Positions 24,601 through 32,947 of a stretch of 33,990 nucleotides of DNA are shown here, piece by piece. Under the pieces are notes generated by a model, which saw only the letters and a list, made by a program, of their open reading frames with translations, searched no databases and had not been told where the DNA came from. This DNA is from Bacillota bacterium (GTDB taxonomy: Bacteria; Bacillota; Clostridia; Peptostreptococcales; Anaerovoracaceae), in the NCBI GenBank assembly GCA_029239605.1, contig JARBUO010000022.1, positions 1 through 33,990 on the forward strand. Reading direction: 5' to 3'. The position numbers and the translations under genes are program-made. Positions within the stretch are counted from its first letter, which is position 1, and the number at the start of each line of letters is the position of its first letter.

Positions 24601-25300
24601 TTTTTTCACCTCCTTGTACAAGTATCAACACCGGCGGGGTTACCGATGAATCTCCCGGCAAAACCTCTGATGTACCATCCGCTGAAGCTGACTTTACATA
24701 GGAGACCAGCTTTTCATACTCACCTAATGTTGTGATGATTTCAATATGGTCAATCACCGACGTACTGTCTGTCCTCTCCAGGATTTCTTTTTCAATAAAC
24801 GTCTTGCCTTCAATCATCGTATCTCTAACTTCTCTTTCCGCTTCATCTTTGACAAAGGCGACACGGTAAGAACCGATGAGACCACCGCCGTTTCCAGCGT
24901 ATATGTCGACGATATCTCCTCTCCGCAGAGAACTGCTCCGCATGGCGATCCAGCCTGGCTCGATGACAAAAATTGCTTCTCCTTCTTTGAGATAGAACGC
25001 ATTTTCTATAAAATAAGCTCTGCTGACCTGACCGTTTCCTGCAATCATCTGAGCGGATACCTTACCTTTCAGGATTGCCACGTCTTTCGGTTCCAGCGCA
25101 CCTTCAATCAGATTATCCTTAGGAACCCCTCTTGACTCAAACATACTTTCGTCAACCAGCGTTCCCTTCTCGATGGCATTTCTTGCCACAAGAACTTCTC
25201 TCAGAAGAATCATCTCTCTGCCCTTCCATTCCCACAGGAATAGGCTGACGATAGACAGAATGATAAGCAGAATACCTATGACTGATTTGATTCGCTTCAA
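24590..25300 (-). CDS. SAF-domain protein, CpaB/RcpC-like
   Basis: A 236-aa, first gene of the Tad-like operon. One N-terminal helix (VIGILLIILSIVSLFLW, about 7-23) is followed by an external SAF domain (VLVARNAIEKGTLVDESMFESR, ILKGKVSAQMIAGNGQVSRAYF) and RcpC-like repeats (EAIFVIEPGWIAMRSSSLRRGDIVDIY). CpaB/RcpC proteins act in the periplasm of Gram-negative Tad systems; in this Gram-positive setting it would sit outside the membrane. TTG at 25300 follows GGGAG by 7 nt; the GTG frame start at 25321 overlaps that site. Confidence 0.82.
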   Translation of the reverse strand: MKRIKSVIGILLIILSIVSLFLWEWKGREMILLREVLVARNAIEKGTLVDESMFESRGVPKDNLIEGALEPKDVAILKGKVSAQMIAGNGQVSRAYFIENAFYLKEGEAIFVIEPGWIAMRSSSLRRGDIVDIYAGNGGGLIGSYRVAFVKDEAEREVRDTMIEGKTFIEKEILERTDSTSVIDHIEIITTLGEYEKLVSYVKSASADGTSEVLPGDSSVTPPVLILVQGGEKIDS

Positions 25301-25348
25301 GTAACCACTCCCTTTTTTCACATCAGATTTCAGTGTGCTTCGACCTTG

Positions 25349-25420
25349 TTTTACACTATTTTACATTCAATATACCGCTTCATTTCCCATTTGTCAACTT
25401 TTTTTACATTATTTTACATT
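25349..25420 (-). promoter_or_regulatory. Tad-like operon promoter bracketed by two near-identical 19-mers
   Basis: On the minus strand, TTGACA (25392-25397), a 17-nt spacer and TATATT (25369-25374) form a strong sigma-A type promoter, 69 nt before the TTG start. The 19-mer AATGTAAAATARTGTAAAA occurs once upstream of the -35 (25402-25420) and once just past the -10 (25349-25367), with one mismatch and 53 bp between equivalent positions, close to five helical turns. Each copy has two TGTAAAA half sites, likely operators for an unknown regulator. Confidence 0.7.
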
Positions 25421-25512
25421 TAATTTTCGAACATACCTCTCTCCTACGATCCTGGACAAATGCTTCTATGCATTCACGATAAAAATTCCTGTATTGACGC
25501 ATTATATTCCGT
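25421..25512. other. Gene-free stretch between the BMP operon terminator and the Tad-like promoter
   Basis: Part of a 317-base gap (25301-25617) that also contains the operon promoter, the paired repeats and a terminator described separately. I see no gene and no other motif in this piece. Confidence 0.5.
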
Positions 25513-25560
25513 ACAACAACAAACTGACGCTGTTGGTAACCAGCGTCAGTTTTGTTGTAA
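25513..25560 (-). terminator. Probable terminator of the psuG/BMP operon
   Basis: A 12-bp perfect stem (AAACTGACGCTG at 25521-25532 with 25541-25552, 8-nt loop), extended by partial complementarity, lies about 65 bases past the BMP lipoprotein stop. Both flanks are T/G-rich (TTTGTTGT), so it could work in either direction. Confidence 0.7.
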
Positions 25561-25617
25561 TAATCTTGCTTTGTGTTTTGTCAAAATTACAGCCAGTCCA
25601 TTGACAGACCAAAGTTT

Positions 25618-26652
25618 TTATTTATGCAGCGGATCTGTTGAGATCTGAATCTCTCCGTTTTTGATTTTGTTGAGTGCTTCCTCTACTTTTTCCTTGGCTT
25701 CTTCTGAGACGATAGAGCTATCCCTGATATCGAAGGAGCATACTCCCTGTTCCATACCATAATCTATTCGTTTTCCTCCTTCGAAGTTCCCGTTTACTAC
25801 GTCTTCAATGAATGCGATGACCATAACATCGAAATAGTTCAAAGCACTTCCCAGTTCCACATTGGCATCTGTGAAAATATCATCATAGTGAGTATCCCAG
25901 GCTACAAACTTCGTATTGGTTTCTGCAGCAGCCTGTGCAGTACCTGCACCGGTTCCTCCGGCAGCGGCAGCGATGACATCACAGCCTCTGTTCACAAGCG
26001 CAAGTCCGAGATCCTTTCCCACTGTGGGATCGGTCCAGGTTCCTGCATAGGATACATAATCCTTGATATCAGGATTCACGCTTTGAATGCCCTGCTGCCA
26101 TCCTGCAATGATTGCGTTAATTACAGGCTCATCCATTCCGCCTACAATACCGACGGTACCGCTTTCTGACATTACTGCCGCACAGACTCCTGCCAGATAG
26201 GCGGTTTCTGTTCTATTGAGGCCAAATTCCTGGATGTTGCTGTAGTCTGAAATATCTGCAATACTGCCGTCCAGGCTTCCGAAGATAATATCCGGATAAT
26301 CTTTTGCGACGTTCTTTGTGGCTTCTGCAGTGGTTGCATAGGTTGTAATAATTACATCATATCCCGCTTCTGCCAGTCCACGGATCTTCGGTTCGTATTC
26401 ATTGGCCTGCAGTGCTTCCACAAGCTTGATTTCTACGCCCTCATGATTCGCCTGATACTCCTTGACGCCTGCAACAAGATTGACCAGCCATTCGGATGCG
26501 TCAAGCGCCTGATCTGAAACAATACCGACCTTCATGGTGTCTCCCTCTTGGTCGGGTGTTGCTGCGGTTTCATTCCCGCCTCCGCAACCTGCGAGGGTGA
26601 AGATCATTAAAAAAATCAACAATAATATTAACTTCTTTCCAAATAGCTTCAT
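25618..26652 (-). CDS. BMP-family ABC transporter substrate-binding lipoprotein
   Basis: A 344-aa lipoprotein, with signal peptide and lipobox LAGC followed by a Gly/Asn/Glu linker. The receptor domain has BMP/Med-family features: KVGIVSDQALDASEWLVNLVAGVKEYQ, YDVIITTYATTAEATKNVAKDYPDIIFGSLDGS, GTVGIVGGMDEPVINAIIAGWQQGI, and GALNYFDV-like and GKRIDYGMEQGVCSF near the end. BMP receptors bind purine or pyrimidine nucleosides (TmpC, NupN type). It is the last gene of an operon with two permeases and a double-NBD ATPase of the same transporter class; psuG upstream in the same operon points to a nucleoside or pseudonucleoside ligand. Confidence 0.93.
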   Translation of the reverse strand: MKLFGKKLILLLIFLMIFTLAGCGGGNETAATPDQEGDTMKVGIVSDQALDASEWLVNLVAGVKEYQANHEGVEIKLVEALQANEYEPKIRGLAEAGYDVIITTYATTAEATKNVAKDYPDIIFGSLDGSIADISDYSNIQEFGLNRTETAYLAGVCAAVMSESGTVGIVGGMDEPVINAIIAGWQQGIQSVNPDIKDYVSYAGTWTDPTVGKDLGLALVNRGCDVIAAAAGGTGAGTAQAAAETNTKFVAWDTHYDDIFTDANVELGSALNYFDVMVIAFIEDVVNGNFEGGKRIDYGMEQGVCSFDIRDSSIVSEEAKEKVEEALNKIKNGEIQISTDPLHK

Positions 26653-26700
26653 CTTTCTTCTCCTTTTCTAGTATTTCTGCTACTCTACTGTGCCGTAGCA

Positions 26701-27651
26701 TCAATCGGCTGATATTTGATTTCTATTGAGCTGCATAACACCCCTTTCACTCAGTTTCTTTTTCCTCTTTTTCATTATTGTCTTAGCGATCATAGGAAGT
26801 ACTGCAGCGATCAAGGCAAGGCCATATGGCAGCATCCCAAGAATTTGTGAAGGATATCCCTCTGTTGAAAGAAGGTTTGACAAAGCGTCTGCAAACCCGA
26901 ACAGGAGTCCTGCGAGCAGAGACAGGATCGGAGACGAATTTGTCAGAATCAAAACGGCAAGGGCAGAGAACCCTCGGCCACCTGTCATTCCAACATTAAA
27001 CATGTTTAAAATCAAAGCCAACTGGGCACCCGCAAGACCGCAGAAGATTCCATTCATGATCAGTGCAAAATATCGGATTCTCTTTACATTGATACCGGCA
27101 GCACCTGCTGCTTCCGCACTTTGCCCAATGGCTCGCACAGAAAGACCCAGATTTGTTTTATATAGAAAAACCCATATCAGAAACGGGGATAGTAAAGCAA
27201 CATAAACAAGCAGTGACTGATTGTTCAAAATCGGTCCAAGGATTGGTACGGAATCCAAAAATCCGAAATGTATTTTTTTCAAAGCCAAACTCCCCGGTAA
27301 GATATATTTCCCGCTTGTACCAAAAATCGGGATCATCAGGTATCGCGTCAGTCCTTCTGTCAGCGTGATCATAGCGACAGCACATACAACCGCATTTACG
27401 CCCAGTTCAAATACAAATACCGCATAAACCAGTGTCATGATGACCGTTATCAGGACTCCGAAAAGAACGCCTCCCCAAACACTTTCTGTGAGATAAGCCC
27501 CAACCACCGAGGCGAAGCAGCCGACCAAAGCAAAGGCATCCAGTCCCAGATTGAAAACGTCCACTTTCAATGCGAAGAGTCCGCCCATCGCAATTAAAAT
27601 GATTGGCGCGCTCAGTTTTACTGCTGAATTGAAGAGTAATAAATAATCCAT
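26701..27651 (-). CDS. Nucleoside ABC transporter permease (NupQ-like)
   Basis: A 316-aa BPD_transp_2-family permease with about nine membrane helices. Recognisable segments are IILIAMGGLFALKVDVFNLGLDAFALVGCF, VNAVVCAVAMITLTEGLTRYLMIPIFGT and RAIGQSAEAAGAAGINVKRI, the last being the conserved cytoplasmic EAA-like loop of this family. The ATG at 27651 has AGGAGG 9 nt upstream. It pairs with the upstream 341-aa permease as a heterodimer, as in NupP/NupQ-type importers. Confidence 0.93.
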   Translation of the reverse strand: MDYLLLFNSAVKLSAPIILIAMGGLFALKVDVFNLGLDAFALVGCFASVVGAYLTESVWGGVLFGVLITVIMTLVYAVFVFELGVNAVVCAVAMITLTEGLTRYLMIPIFGTSGKYILPGSLALKKIHFGFLDSVPILGPILNNQSLLVYVALLSPFLIWVFLYKTNLGLSVRAIGQSAEAAGAAGINVKRIRYFALIMNGIFCGLAGAQLALILNMFNVGMTGGRGFSALAVLILTNSSPILSLLAGLLFGFADALSNLLSTEGYPSQILGMLPYGLALIAAVLPMIAKTIMKKRKKKLSERGVMQLNRNQISAD

Positions 27652-27664
27652 TTTAAGCCACCTC

Positions 27665-28690
27665 CTAAACGCTCTGCCTGGTCCATCGCTGCAGAATACT
27701 GATCGTTGCAAAGAGCATTACGAATCCCTGAACCACGAGAACCAGCTCAGAGGGTACATCGGTCATAACGGAGAGGCTTACAGAACCGCTTTGAAGTGCT
27801 CCCAGGATCAAGGCTCCCAGAACCAGCCCCAGCGTGGACTGACTTCCGATTAGTGCTGCCGTCATGCCATAAAATCCCAGATTTGCCGCGAATCCAGTAT
27901 AAATGCGATGATATTCTCCTAAGATTTCACCGGAAGCGGATAATGCAGAGAATGCTCCGCCAAGAAAGGAAACGATCAGAATCAGCTTGATTGTGTCAAT
28001 GCCGCTGGCCTTTGCAAAATGTGGATTAAAGCCTACCATACGCAGCCGGTATCCCGGAGCGGAGCTTCTCAGACAGAGAGCATAGGCTGTAATAATCATG
28101 AGCGCAAGGATAATAAGCACCGGTCTGCTGATGGAAGGCAGTATGGTAATGGACATCGGTGAAGTTTTGTCGGTATCAGCAATGGAGCTGTACATAAGCA
28201 AATAATTCGTTAGTAAGACGATGATATAGTTTACAAGCATTGCAATGATAATCTCATTTACACCGAACAAAAATTTCAGGATTGCAGGCACCAAACATAT
28301 AATACCGCCTGCAGCGATGGCGGAAAGGATCATAAGGGGGAGCATCGCGACAGCAGGAAGGTCTGAAAACCATACCTGTACACCGGCAATCATAAGAGCG
28401 GCAGCATACATCTGTCCCTCCTGTCCGATATTGAAATACCCGCATCGATCACATATGGAAAAAGAAAAACCAAGCATCACGATGGGCAACGTATAACGAA
28501 TGGTATTCATCAGCCCTGACTCACTGCCAAAGGCACCTTGGATTAAGGCAATATAGGCCTCAATTGGTTCCCCTCCTGTAATCCAAACCACCAGACCGGC
28601 TGCCAGAAAGGCGGTGGCAATTGCAGCAAGCGGGTTCAAAGGCTTCATCAGAACATCTCGGTTCATTAATTTCATAGCATGTTCTCTCAT
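27665..28690 (-). CDS. Nucleoside ABC transporter permease (NupP-like)
   Basis: A 341-aa permease with about nine or ten helices. Family features include CDRCGYFNIGQEGQMYAAAL, FGVNEIIIAMLVNYIIVLLTNYLL and RMVGFNPHFAKASGIDTIKLI, the latter being the cytoplasmic coupling loop. The start codon follows the ATPase stop codon directly, so translation is coupled. AGGTGAG lies 4 nt before the ATG. It is the partner of the 316-aa permease. Confidence 0.93.
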   Translation of the reverse strand: MREHAMKLMNRDVLMKPLNPLAAIATAFLAAGLVVWITGGEPIEAYIALIQGAFGSESGLMNTIRYTLPIVMLGFSFSICDRCGYFNIGQEGQMYAAALMIAGVQVWFSDLPAVAMLPLMILSAIAAGGIICLVPAILKFLFGVNEIIIAMLVNYIIVLLTNYLLMYSSIADTDKTSPMSITILPSISRPVLIILALMIITAYALCLRSSAPGYRLRMVGFNPHFAKASGIDTIKLILIVSFLGGAFSALSASGEILGEYHRIYTGFAANLGFYGMTAALIGSQSTLGLVLGALILGALQSGSVSLSVMTDVPSELVLVVQGFVMLFATISILQRWTRQSV

Positions 28691-30232
28691 CTAGCTCACC
28701 TGCCTTTTGCTCCGGGAAGCGCCGCCCATCATCAAACCGATCTCTTCTTCTGTAACGGAATTTTCAATAAATTCTTCAGAAAGGATTTCTCCTGAAATTT
28801 CACCTTCATAGAGAATGATCATCCTGTCGCTCAGGGACATGAGTTCTTCGAGATCCGCTGAAACCAGCAGGATTGCAGTTCCTTTTGCTTTTTGCTCCAG
28901 CAGCTGTTCTCTGACAAAATTGATGGCACCGATATCCAGACCTCTGGTAGGCTGAGCTGCAATGAGCAGCTTCGGCTTTCTACTGATCTCTCTGGCCAGA
29001 ATAATTTTTTGCATATTTCCTCCGGAGAGCTGTTTTACCGGCTTTTCTGCATGGATTCCTCTAATATCGAATTCTTTTGTTAATTTCTGAGAGTGATCCG
29101 CAATCTCTTTTCTTTTCAAAAATCCGGATCGGCTGAACTGAGGGCTGTTTTCACGGCCGCAGATCACATTTTCATCCATGTTGGCATTCAAAGCAAGCCC
29201 GGTTGTCATTCGGTCTTCGGAAATATATCCAATTCCCAGATTCCGCCTTTCTTCAATGGTCTTGTCTGCAAAATCAGCTTCGACCAACCGGAGATTGCCT
29301 CCCGAAATTCCCGTCATGCCGATGATGCTATTGATCAGTTCCGATTGGCCGTTTCCTTCGACACCGCCTATTCCTAAAATCTCGCCAGCTTTTACATCAA
29401 AGCTGATATCGCGGACTTTTACAGCGCCTTCATCACTGAACACCCAGAGATTTTTCGCAATAAAAATAGTTTCTCCCGTGTTTCCTCTGTTTTTATTTTG
29501 GATCAGTGAGACTTCCTGCTTTCCAATCATGGCTCTGGCAATTTCAGTCTCCTGTATTTCATTTTTATCAAAGCAGCGTACAATTTCGCCCTTTCGCATT
29601 ACCGTTACCCGGTGTGCAATCCGAACAACTTCTCTCAGCTTATGAGAGATGAAGACAACAGATTTTCCTTCGCTGTTGAGCTCTTCAATAATCTGAAAGA
29701 GCTCCTGCGTTTCCTGCGGCGTCAAAACCGCCGTCGGCTCATCGAGAATCAGAACCTTTGCACCAAGATAAAGCGCTTTAATGATTTCAATTTTTTGTCG
29801 TTCTCCGACACAGAGACTGCCGATGAGCTTATCCGGTGAAACTTTCATTCCAAAACGATCCAGTAATACAGATACTTCTTTTTTCGCAGATTTATAGTCA
29901 ATAAAAAACCCCTTTTTAGGTGCATGACCCAAAATAATATTGTCTGCAATGCTCATTTTGCTGATCTGCATGAAATTCTGATGAACCATGCCGATCCCGA
30001 GCTTCAAAGCTTTCGCAACGTTATACCGCTCTTCCCTGCCGTCGATCCTGATCGTTCCTTCGTCCGGTGCATACTGCCCATAGAGAATTCTCATCAGAGT
30101 TGTTTTTCCGGCGCCGTTTTCTCCAACAAGGGCATGCGTCTCCCCTGCTCTCAGTTGGAAATCAATTTTATTATTTGCAGTCAATGATCCAAACCGTTTT
30201 GTTATGGATTTCATTTCAATCGAATTGTTCAT
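28691..30232 (-). CDS. Nucleoside ABC transporter ATPase with two ABC domains (NupO-like)
   Basis: A 513-aa tandem ATPase. NBD1: GENGAGKTT, signature VGERQKIEI, LILDEPTAVLTPQE, FISHKL. NBD2: degenerate Walker A GVEGNGQS, intact LSGGNMQKIILAREI, and LLIAAQPTRGLD in which the Walker B Asp-Glu is replaced by Ala-Gln. A degenerate second site of this kind is usual in sugar/nucleoside importers of the RbsA/NupO class. It energises the two permeases and BMP lipoprotein downstream. The preceding isomerase gene ends 59 nt upstream. Confidence 0.95.
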   Translation of the reverse strand: MNNSIEMKSITKRFGSLTANNKIDFQLRAGETHALVGENGAGKTTLMRILYGQYAPDEGTIRIDGREERYNVAKALKLGIGMVHQNFMQISKMSIADNIILGHAPKKGFFIDYKSAKKEVSVLLDRFGMKVSPDKLIGSLCVGERQKIEIIKALYLGAKVLILDEPTAVLTPQETQELFQIIEELNSEGKSVVFISHKLREVVRIAHRVTVMRKGEIVRCFDKNEIQETEIARAMIGKQEVSLIQNKNRGNTGETIFIAKNLWVFSDEGAVKVRDISFDVKAGEILGIGGVEGNGQSELINSIIGMTGISGGNLRLVEADFADKTIEERRNLGIGYISEDRMTTGLALNANMDENVICGRENSPQFSRSGFLKRKEIADHSQKLTKEFDIRGIHAEKPVKQLSGGNMQKIILAREISRKPKLLIAAQPTRGLDIGAINFVREQLLEQKAKGTAILLVSADLEELMSLSDRMIILYEGEISGEILSEEFIENSVTEEEIGLMMGGASRSKRQVS

Positions 30233-30291
30233 TTTGCGCCTCCTATTTCTGTGCGGGCTGAACCATTCAGCCCCGAATCCAGTACACCGTC

Positions 30292-31239
30292 TTATCCAAG
30301 CATTTCTTGTTCCAGCTGTTTCCAGTATTCCGAAACCAGAGAGGGTGCAATCACTCCGAACTCCGTAATCAGGCCCGTAATATTTCTGGCGGGAATGAGA
30401 TCAAAGAACTGATTGATTACTTCAATGCCGTCCATACTGTCAAAGTCTCCTTCTGTGATGATTTCTTCTTTTACACGGCGCTCAAGAACGACAGGATGGC
30501 CTTCCGCAGTTCTATAATCCAGCTTGTAAACCTCGCTGGCGATATACACCGGCTTCTTTGCACTTAATGCCAGCTGCCCGATCATGGCAGTTCCCATCTT
30601 ATTTGCCACACTGCCGTCCCAGGCGATGGTATCAGCACCCATGATAATGAGGTCGGCTTCCGGCATGAATTCCCAAATGGAAGCATCCGTTATATAAGTA
30701 ACTGCAACACCGTGGCTTTGGAGAAATTTTGCCGCCAGCCTGGATTCTCTGAGCGGTCTGGATTCCGTGCAGATGACACGGAATTGTTTTCCTGATTCCG
30801 CAGCTGCTAAAAATACGCTCATCAATGCGCTGCTGTAGCTGTGCATCATAACAGTGTCACCGTCCTGAATCAGATTTCCTCCGTACCGGCCCAGCTTTTC
30901 AACTGCTTCAAGGGAATACTCAATAATGTTGTCACAAATGTGAATGATTTTTTCCTGAAGCTCCCGCACAGAAAGAGCTTCCTGCTCCAATATGGTGTAC
31001 ACCAGCTTCTTGGAATTGTATATGGTCGCCATGGTGGGCTTAAGCGTCAGCATTTCCCGGGAAATCTGATCAAACCGCGCGGTAAGTTCCGCTTTGTCTG
31101 AGAAGGTTTCCTGCTCCGCCACAAGCTTATATGCCCACGCAGCAGCTCTACCAAAGGGGCTGCCGCCCTTTACATTCATATTTCTGATTTCGTCGATCAC
31201 ATGCTGCGCTGATTCAAATTTAATATCTGTAATTTTCAT
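30292..31239 (-). CDS. eIF2B-family sugar phosphate isomerase, ribose-1,5-bisphosphate isomerase-like
   Basis: 315 aa. The C-terminal Rossmann-like domain has the family active-site elements: HSYSSALMSVF (about 133-143), VICTESRPLRESR with Cys 157, and IIMGADTIAWDGSVANKMGT with Asp 203. MtnA and archaeal ribose-1,5-bisphosphate isomerase use such a Cys/Asp pair to isomerise an aldose-1-phosphate to a ketose. Relation to eIF2B subunits is shared ancestry only. The TESRP segment looks closer to the ribose-1,5-bisphosphate isomerase branch than to MtnA; this is a judgement from memory. The ATG at 31239 follows AAAGGA; the 30 upstream codons lack a site. Its place between the AIRS-like and importer genes suggests a role in nucleoside sugar catabolism. 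Confidence 0.82.
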   Translation of the reverse strand: MKITDIKFESAQHVIDEIRNMNVKGGSPFGRAAAWAYKLVAEQETFSDKAELTARFDQISREMLTLKPTMATIYNSKKLVYTILEQEALSVRELQEKIIHICDNIIEYSLEAVEKLGRYGGNLIQDGDTVMMHSYSSALMSVFLAAAESGKQFRVICTESRPLRESRLAAKFLQSHGVAVTYITDASIWEFMPEADLIIMGADTIAWDGSVANKMGTAMIGQLALSAKKPVYIASEVYKLDYRTAEGHPVVLERRVKEEIITEGDFDSMDGIEVINQFFDLIPARNITGLITEFGVIAPSLVSEYWKQLEQEMLG

Positions 31240-31294
31240 AATGTCCATCCTTTGCATTTCATAATTTGGGTTTATAAGTCCAGCGTATTTCTGT

Positions 31295-32107
31295 TTAAAT
31301 AATTCTGCCGATCCGTGCCGCCGGCACATCTATTTCCTGGATCAGACGCTCCTCATCCTCCGGAACGACACTAACCAAAACGGCAGTACAAGAACCTGCC
31401 GAGGTTTTCAGATCAAGGCGGCATTCTTCATCCCTAATGAAGGAAAGGCCAACATACCTTGCAAGCTCCTTCGCTTCATATTCAGCCCCTTTGGAACCGA
31501 TGGGAAGAATCTCATGAACATACTCCATTCTTCTTAACCGCTCCACCGTTTTTATCTTGCAAACGCTCAGATCTTTTTCACTATAAGGTACGGTCACACC
31601 ACTTTGAGGCACACCGACACAAATTACAGTGTCTCCCTTTACCGTTCCACCCAGCTTGGATCTTGATTCATCCAAAAGACCGATTACGGTTACCCCGACT
31701 CCAGACTGGATCGTCTTCATGTTGTCCTCTGTGCTCCCAGTAAATTGCAGCCCCTCCCAAAGTCCACTGTCTATAAGCTCCTGCTTCATGATTTCTATAA
31801 TACGCCTTCCACTGGGCTCCATTTCAACGCACAGATTGTTGGCGATTACAATGGGATATGCACCTGCAGCCAGCACCTCCATTACGGGGACCTTAAGGGC
31901 ACTGACAGCCATTTCTTCAAATGTATTCCTATGAATGTCCATCGGTTTTTCCCCATTGGATGCATTGGAATCACATGCGATGACCAGGCGGATGCCTCCG
32001 ATGAGACGAACCAGAGTCAAATCCCTGATCCGTTCTGTGACAGAGTTGCTCTCATTACCGCTGGCCGCCGCCAGAAGTCTTTGATATTCCTGCATTAAAT
32101 GATCCAT
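31295..32107 (-). CDS. AIR-synthase/ThiL-like ATP-binding protein of unknown substrate
   Basis: A 270-aa protein that resembles the PurM/ThiL/CblS (AIRS) fold: an N-terminal beta-strand with acid residues (IRLVIACDSNAS), an Ala-rich helix (EMAVSALKVPVMEVLAAGAYPIVIANNL) like the AVNLSDIAAMGA segment of ThiL, then TGSTEDNMKTIQSGVGVTVIG, and a C-terminal half (GGTVKGDTVICVGVPQSGVTV) like the second AIRS domain. AIRS members use ATP to phosphorylate or activate a substrate. The alpha-ribazole kinase CblS is a relative that phosphorylates a nucleoside. In this operon, a nucleoside kinase role is plausible. GGAG lies 6 nt before the ATG. Confidence 0.65.
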   Translation of the reverse strand: MDHLMQEYQRLLAAASGNESNSVTERIRDLTLVRLIGGIRLVIACDSNASNGEKPMDIHRNTFEEMAVSALKVPVMEVLAAGAYPIVIANNLCVEMEPSGRRIIEIMKQELIDSGLWEGLQFTGSTEDNMKTIQSGVGVTVIGLLDESRSKLGGTVKGDTVICVGVPQSGVTVPYSEKDLSVCKIKTVERLRRMEYVHEILPIGSKGAEYEAKELARYVGLSFIRDEECRLDLKTSAGSCTAVLVSVVPEDEERLIQEIDVPAARIGRII

Positions 32108-32166
32108 CTTCCGCTCCTTTATCTAGCCGGATAACCTCCGACTTTTCGTCAGACCACATGTCGTTT

Positions 32167-32910
32167 TTATCGTTTCAGTTTAATAACAGCTCTGTGCCGG
32201 TCTCCTCGTGTTCTTGTCTCAGAGGCTTCCACTACCACATTTTTATCATCATATACGATTCTTTTTGTCACAAAGATAGGGAACCCGCACTCTACACCTA
32301 GCAACGCTGCGTCAACGGGGCCTGCAACATCCACCTCAATAATCTCTTCTCCGGAATCTAGTATAACGCCGGCTTTTTCCAGCTCTTCATAAAGCGATGC
32401 CGTGGTAAAATCTATTTCTTCAAAGTGAAATCCTTCCACTCCCTTCAGGGGAACATAGCTTGTGGTGAGCTGAATGGGTTCTTCATCAAGATATCTGACA
32501 CGGAATAGCTTGAAGACCTTTGCTTTCTCTTTCAGCCTAAGCCTTCCTGCCACCTCTTCCCCCGGTATGATAATGTCTTTTCCTAGAACAGAGGATTTTA
32601 AGGTGCTTCCTTTTGCCAGCGCATCCTCTGTAAAGCTTTTTAACAGAGGCAGCTGCTCCTCATAAGGCTTCTTTGCCACAAAAGTACCTCTTCCCTGCTG
32701 CTTTGTTACGATACCCGCATGCTGCAGTTCTGTGATGGCAGCACGAATCGTTGTTCTGCTGACATTTAGAATCTCCTCTAGTTCCGTTTCTGTCGGAAGT
32801 AAATCTCCCGGCTTTAGTTGATCGGTTGCAATCTTGTTTTTTATATACTCCTCAACCTGATGATATAAAGGTTTATCACTTTTTTTATTCATTTCCATCC
32901 TGTAGCCCAT
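32167..32910 (-). CDS. GntR-family regulator, HutC/UTRA subfamily
   Basis: 247 aa. The N-terminal winged helix (LYHQVEEYIKNKIATDQLKPGD, LPTETELEEILNVSRTTIRAAITEL, GRGTFVAKK) is followed by a UTRA ligand-binding domain (about residues 90-240; KVFKLFRVRYLDEEPIQLTTSYVPL and ETRTRGDRHRAVIKLKR). UTRA proteins sense small metabolites, often sugar phosphates or nucleoside derivatives. The ATG at 32910 has GAGG 5 nt upstream; later Met codons at positions 5 and 7 are possible. It lies inside the psuG operon and probably controls it. 37 nt separate it from psuG. Confidence 0.93.
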   Translation of the reverse strand: MGYRMEMNKKSDKPLYHQVEEYIKNKIATDQLKPGDLLPTETELEEILNVSRTTIRAAITELQHAGIVTKQQGRGTFVAKKPYEEQLPLLKSFTEDALAKGSTLKSSVLGKDIIIPGEEVAGRLRLKEKAKVFKLFRVRYLDEEPIQLTTSYVPLKGVEGFHFEEIDFTTASLYEELEKAGVILDSGEEIIEVDVAGPVDAALLGVECGFPIFVTKRIVYDDKNVVVEASETRTRGDRHRAVIKLKR

Positions 32911-32947
32911 CCTTACCTCATTTGTTTTCGAACCGTTTTATTTGTGT

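Noticed and set aside
25402-25420. Paired TGTAAAA repeats considered as the start of a CRISPR array or transposon end
   Set aside because: Only two copies, no spacer-repeat periodicity, no target duplication and no cas or transposase genes; a promoter-linked operator is the simpler reading.
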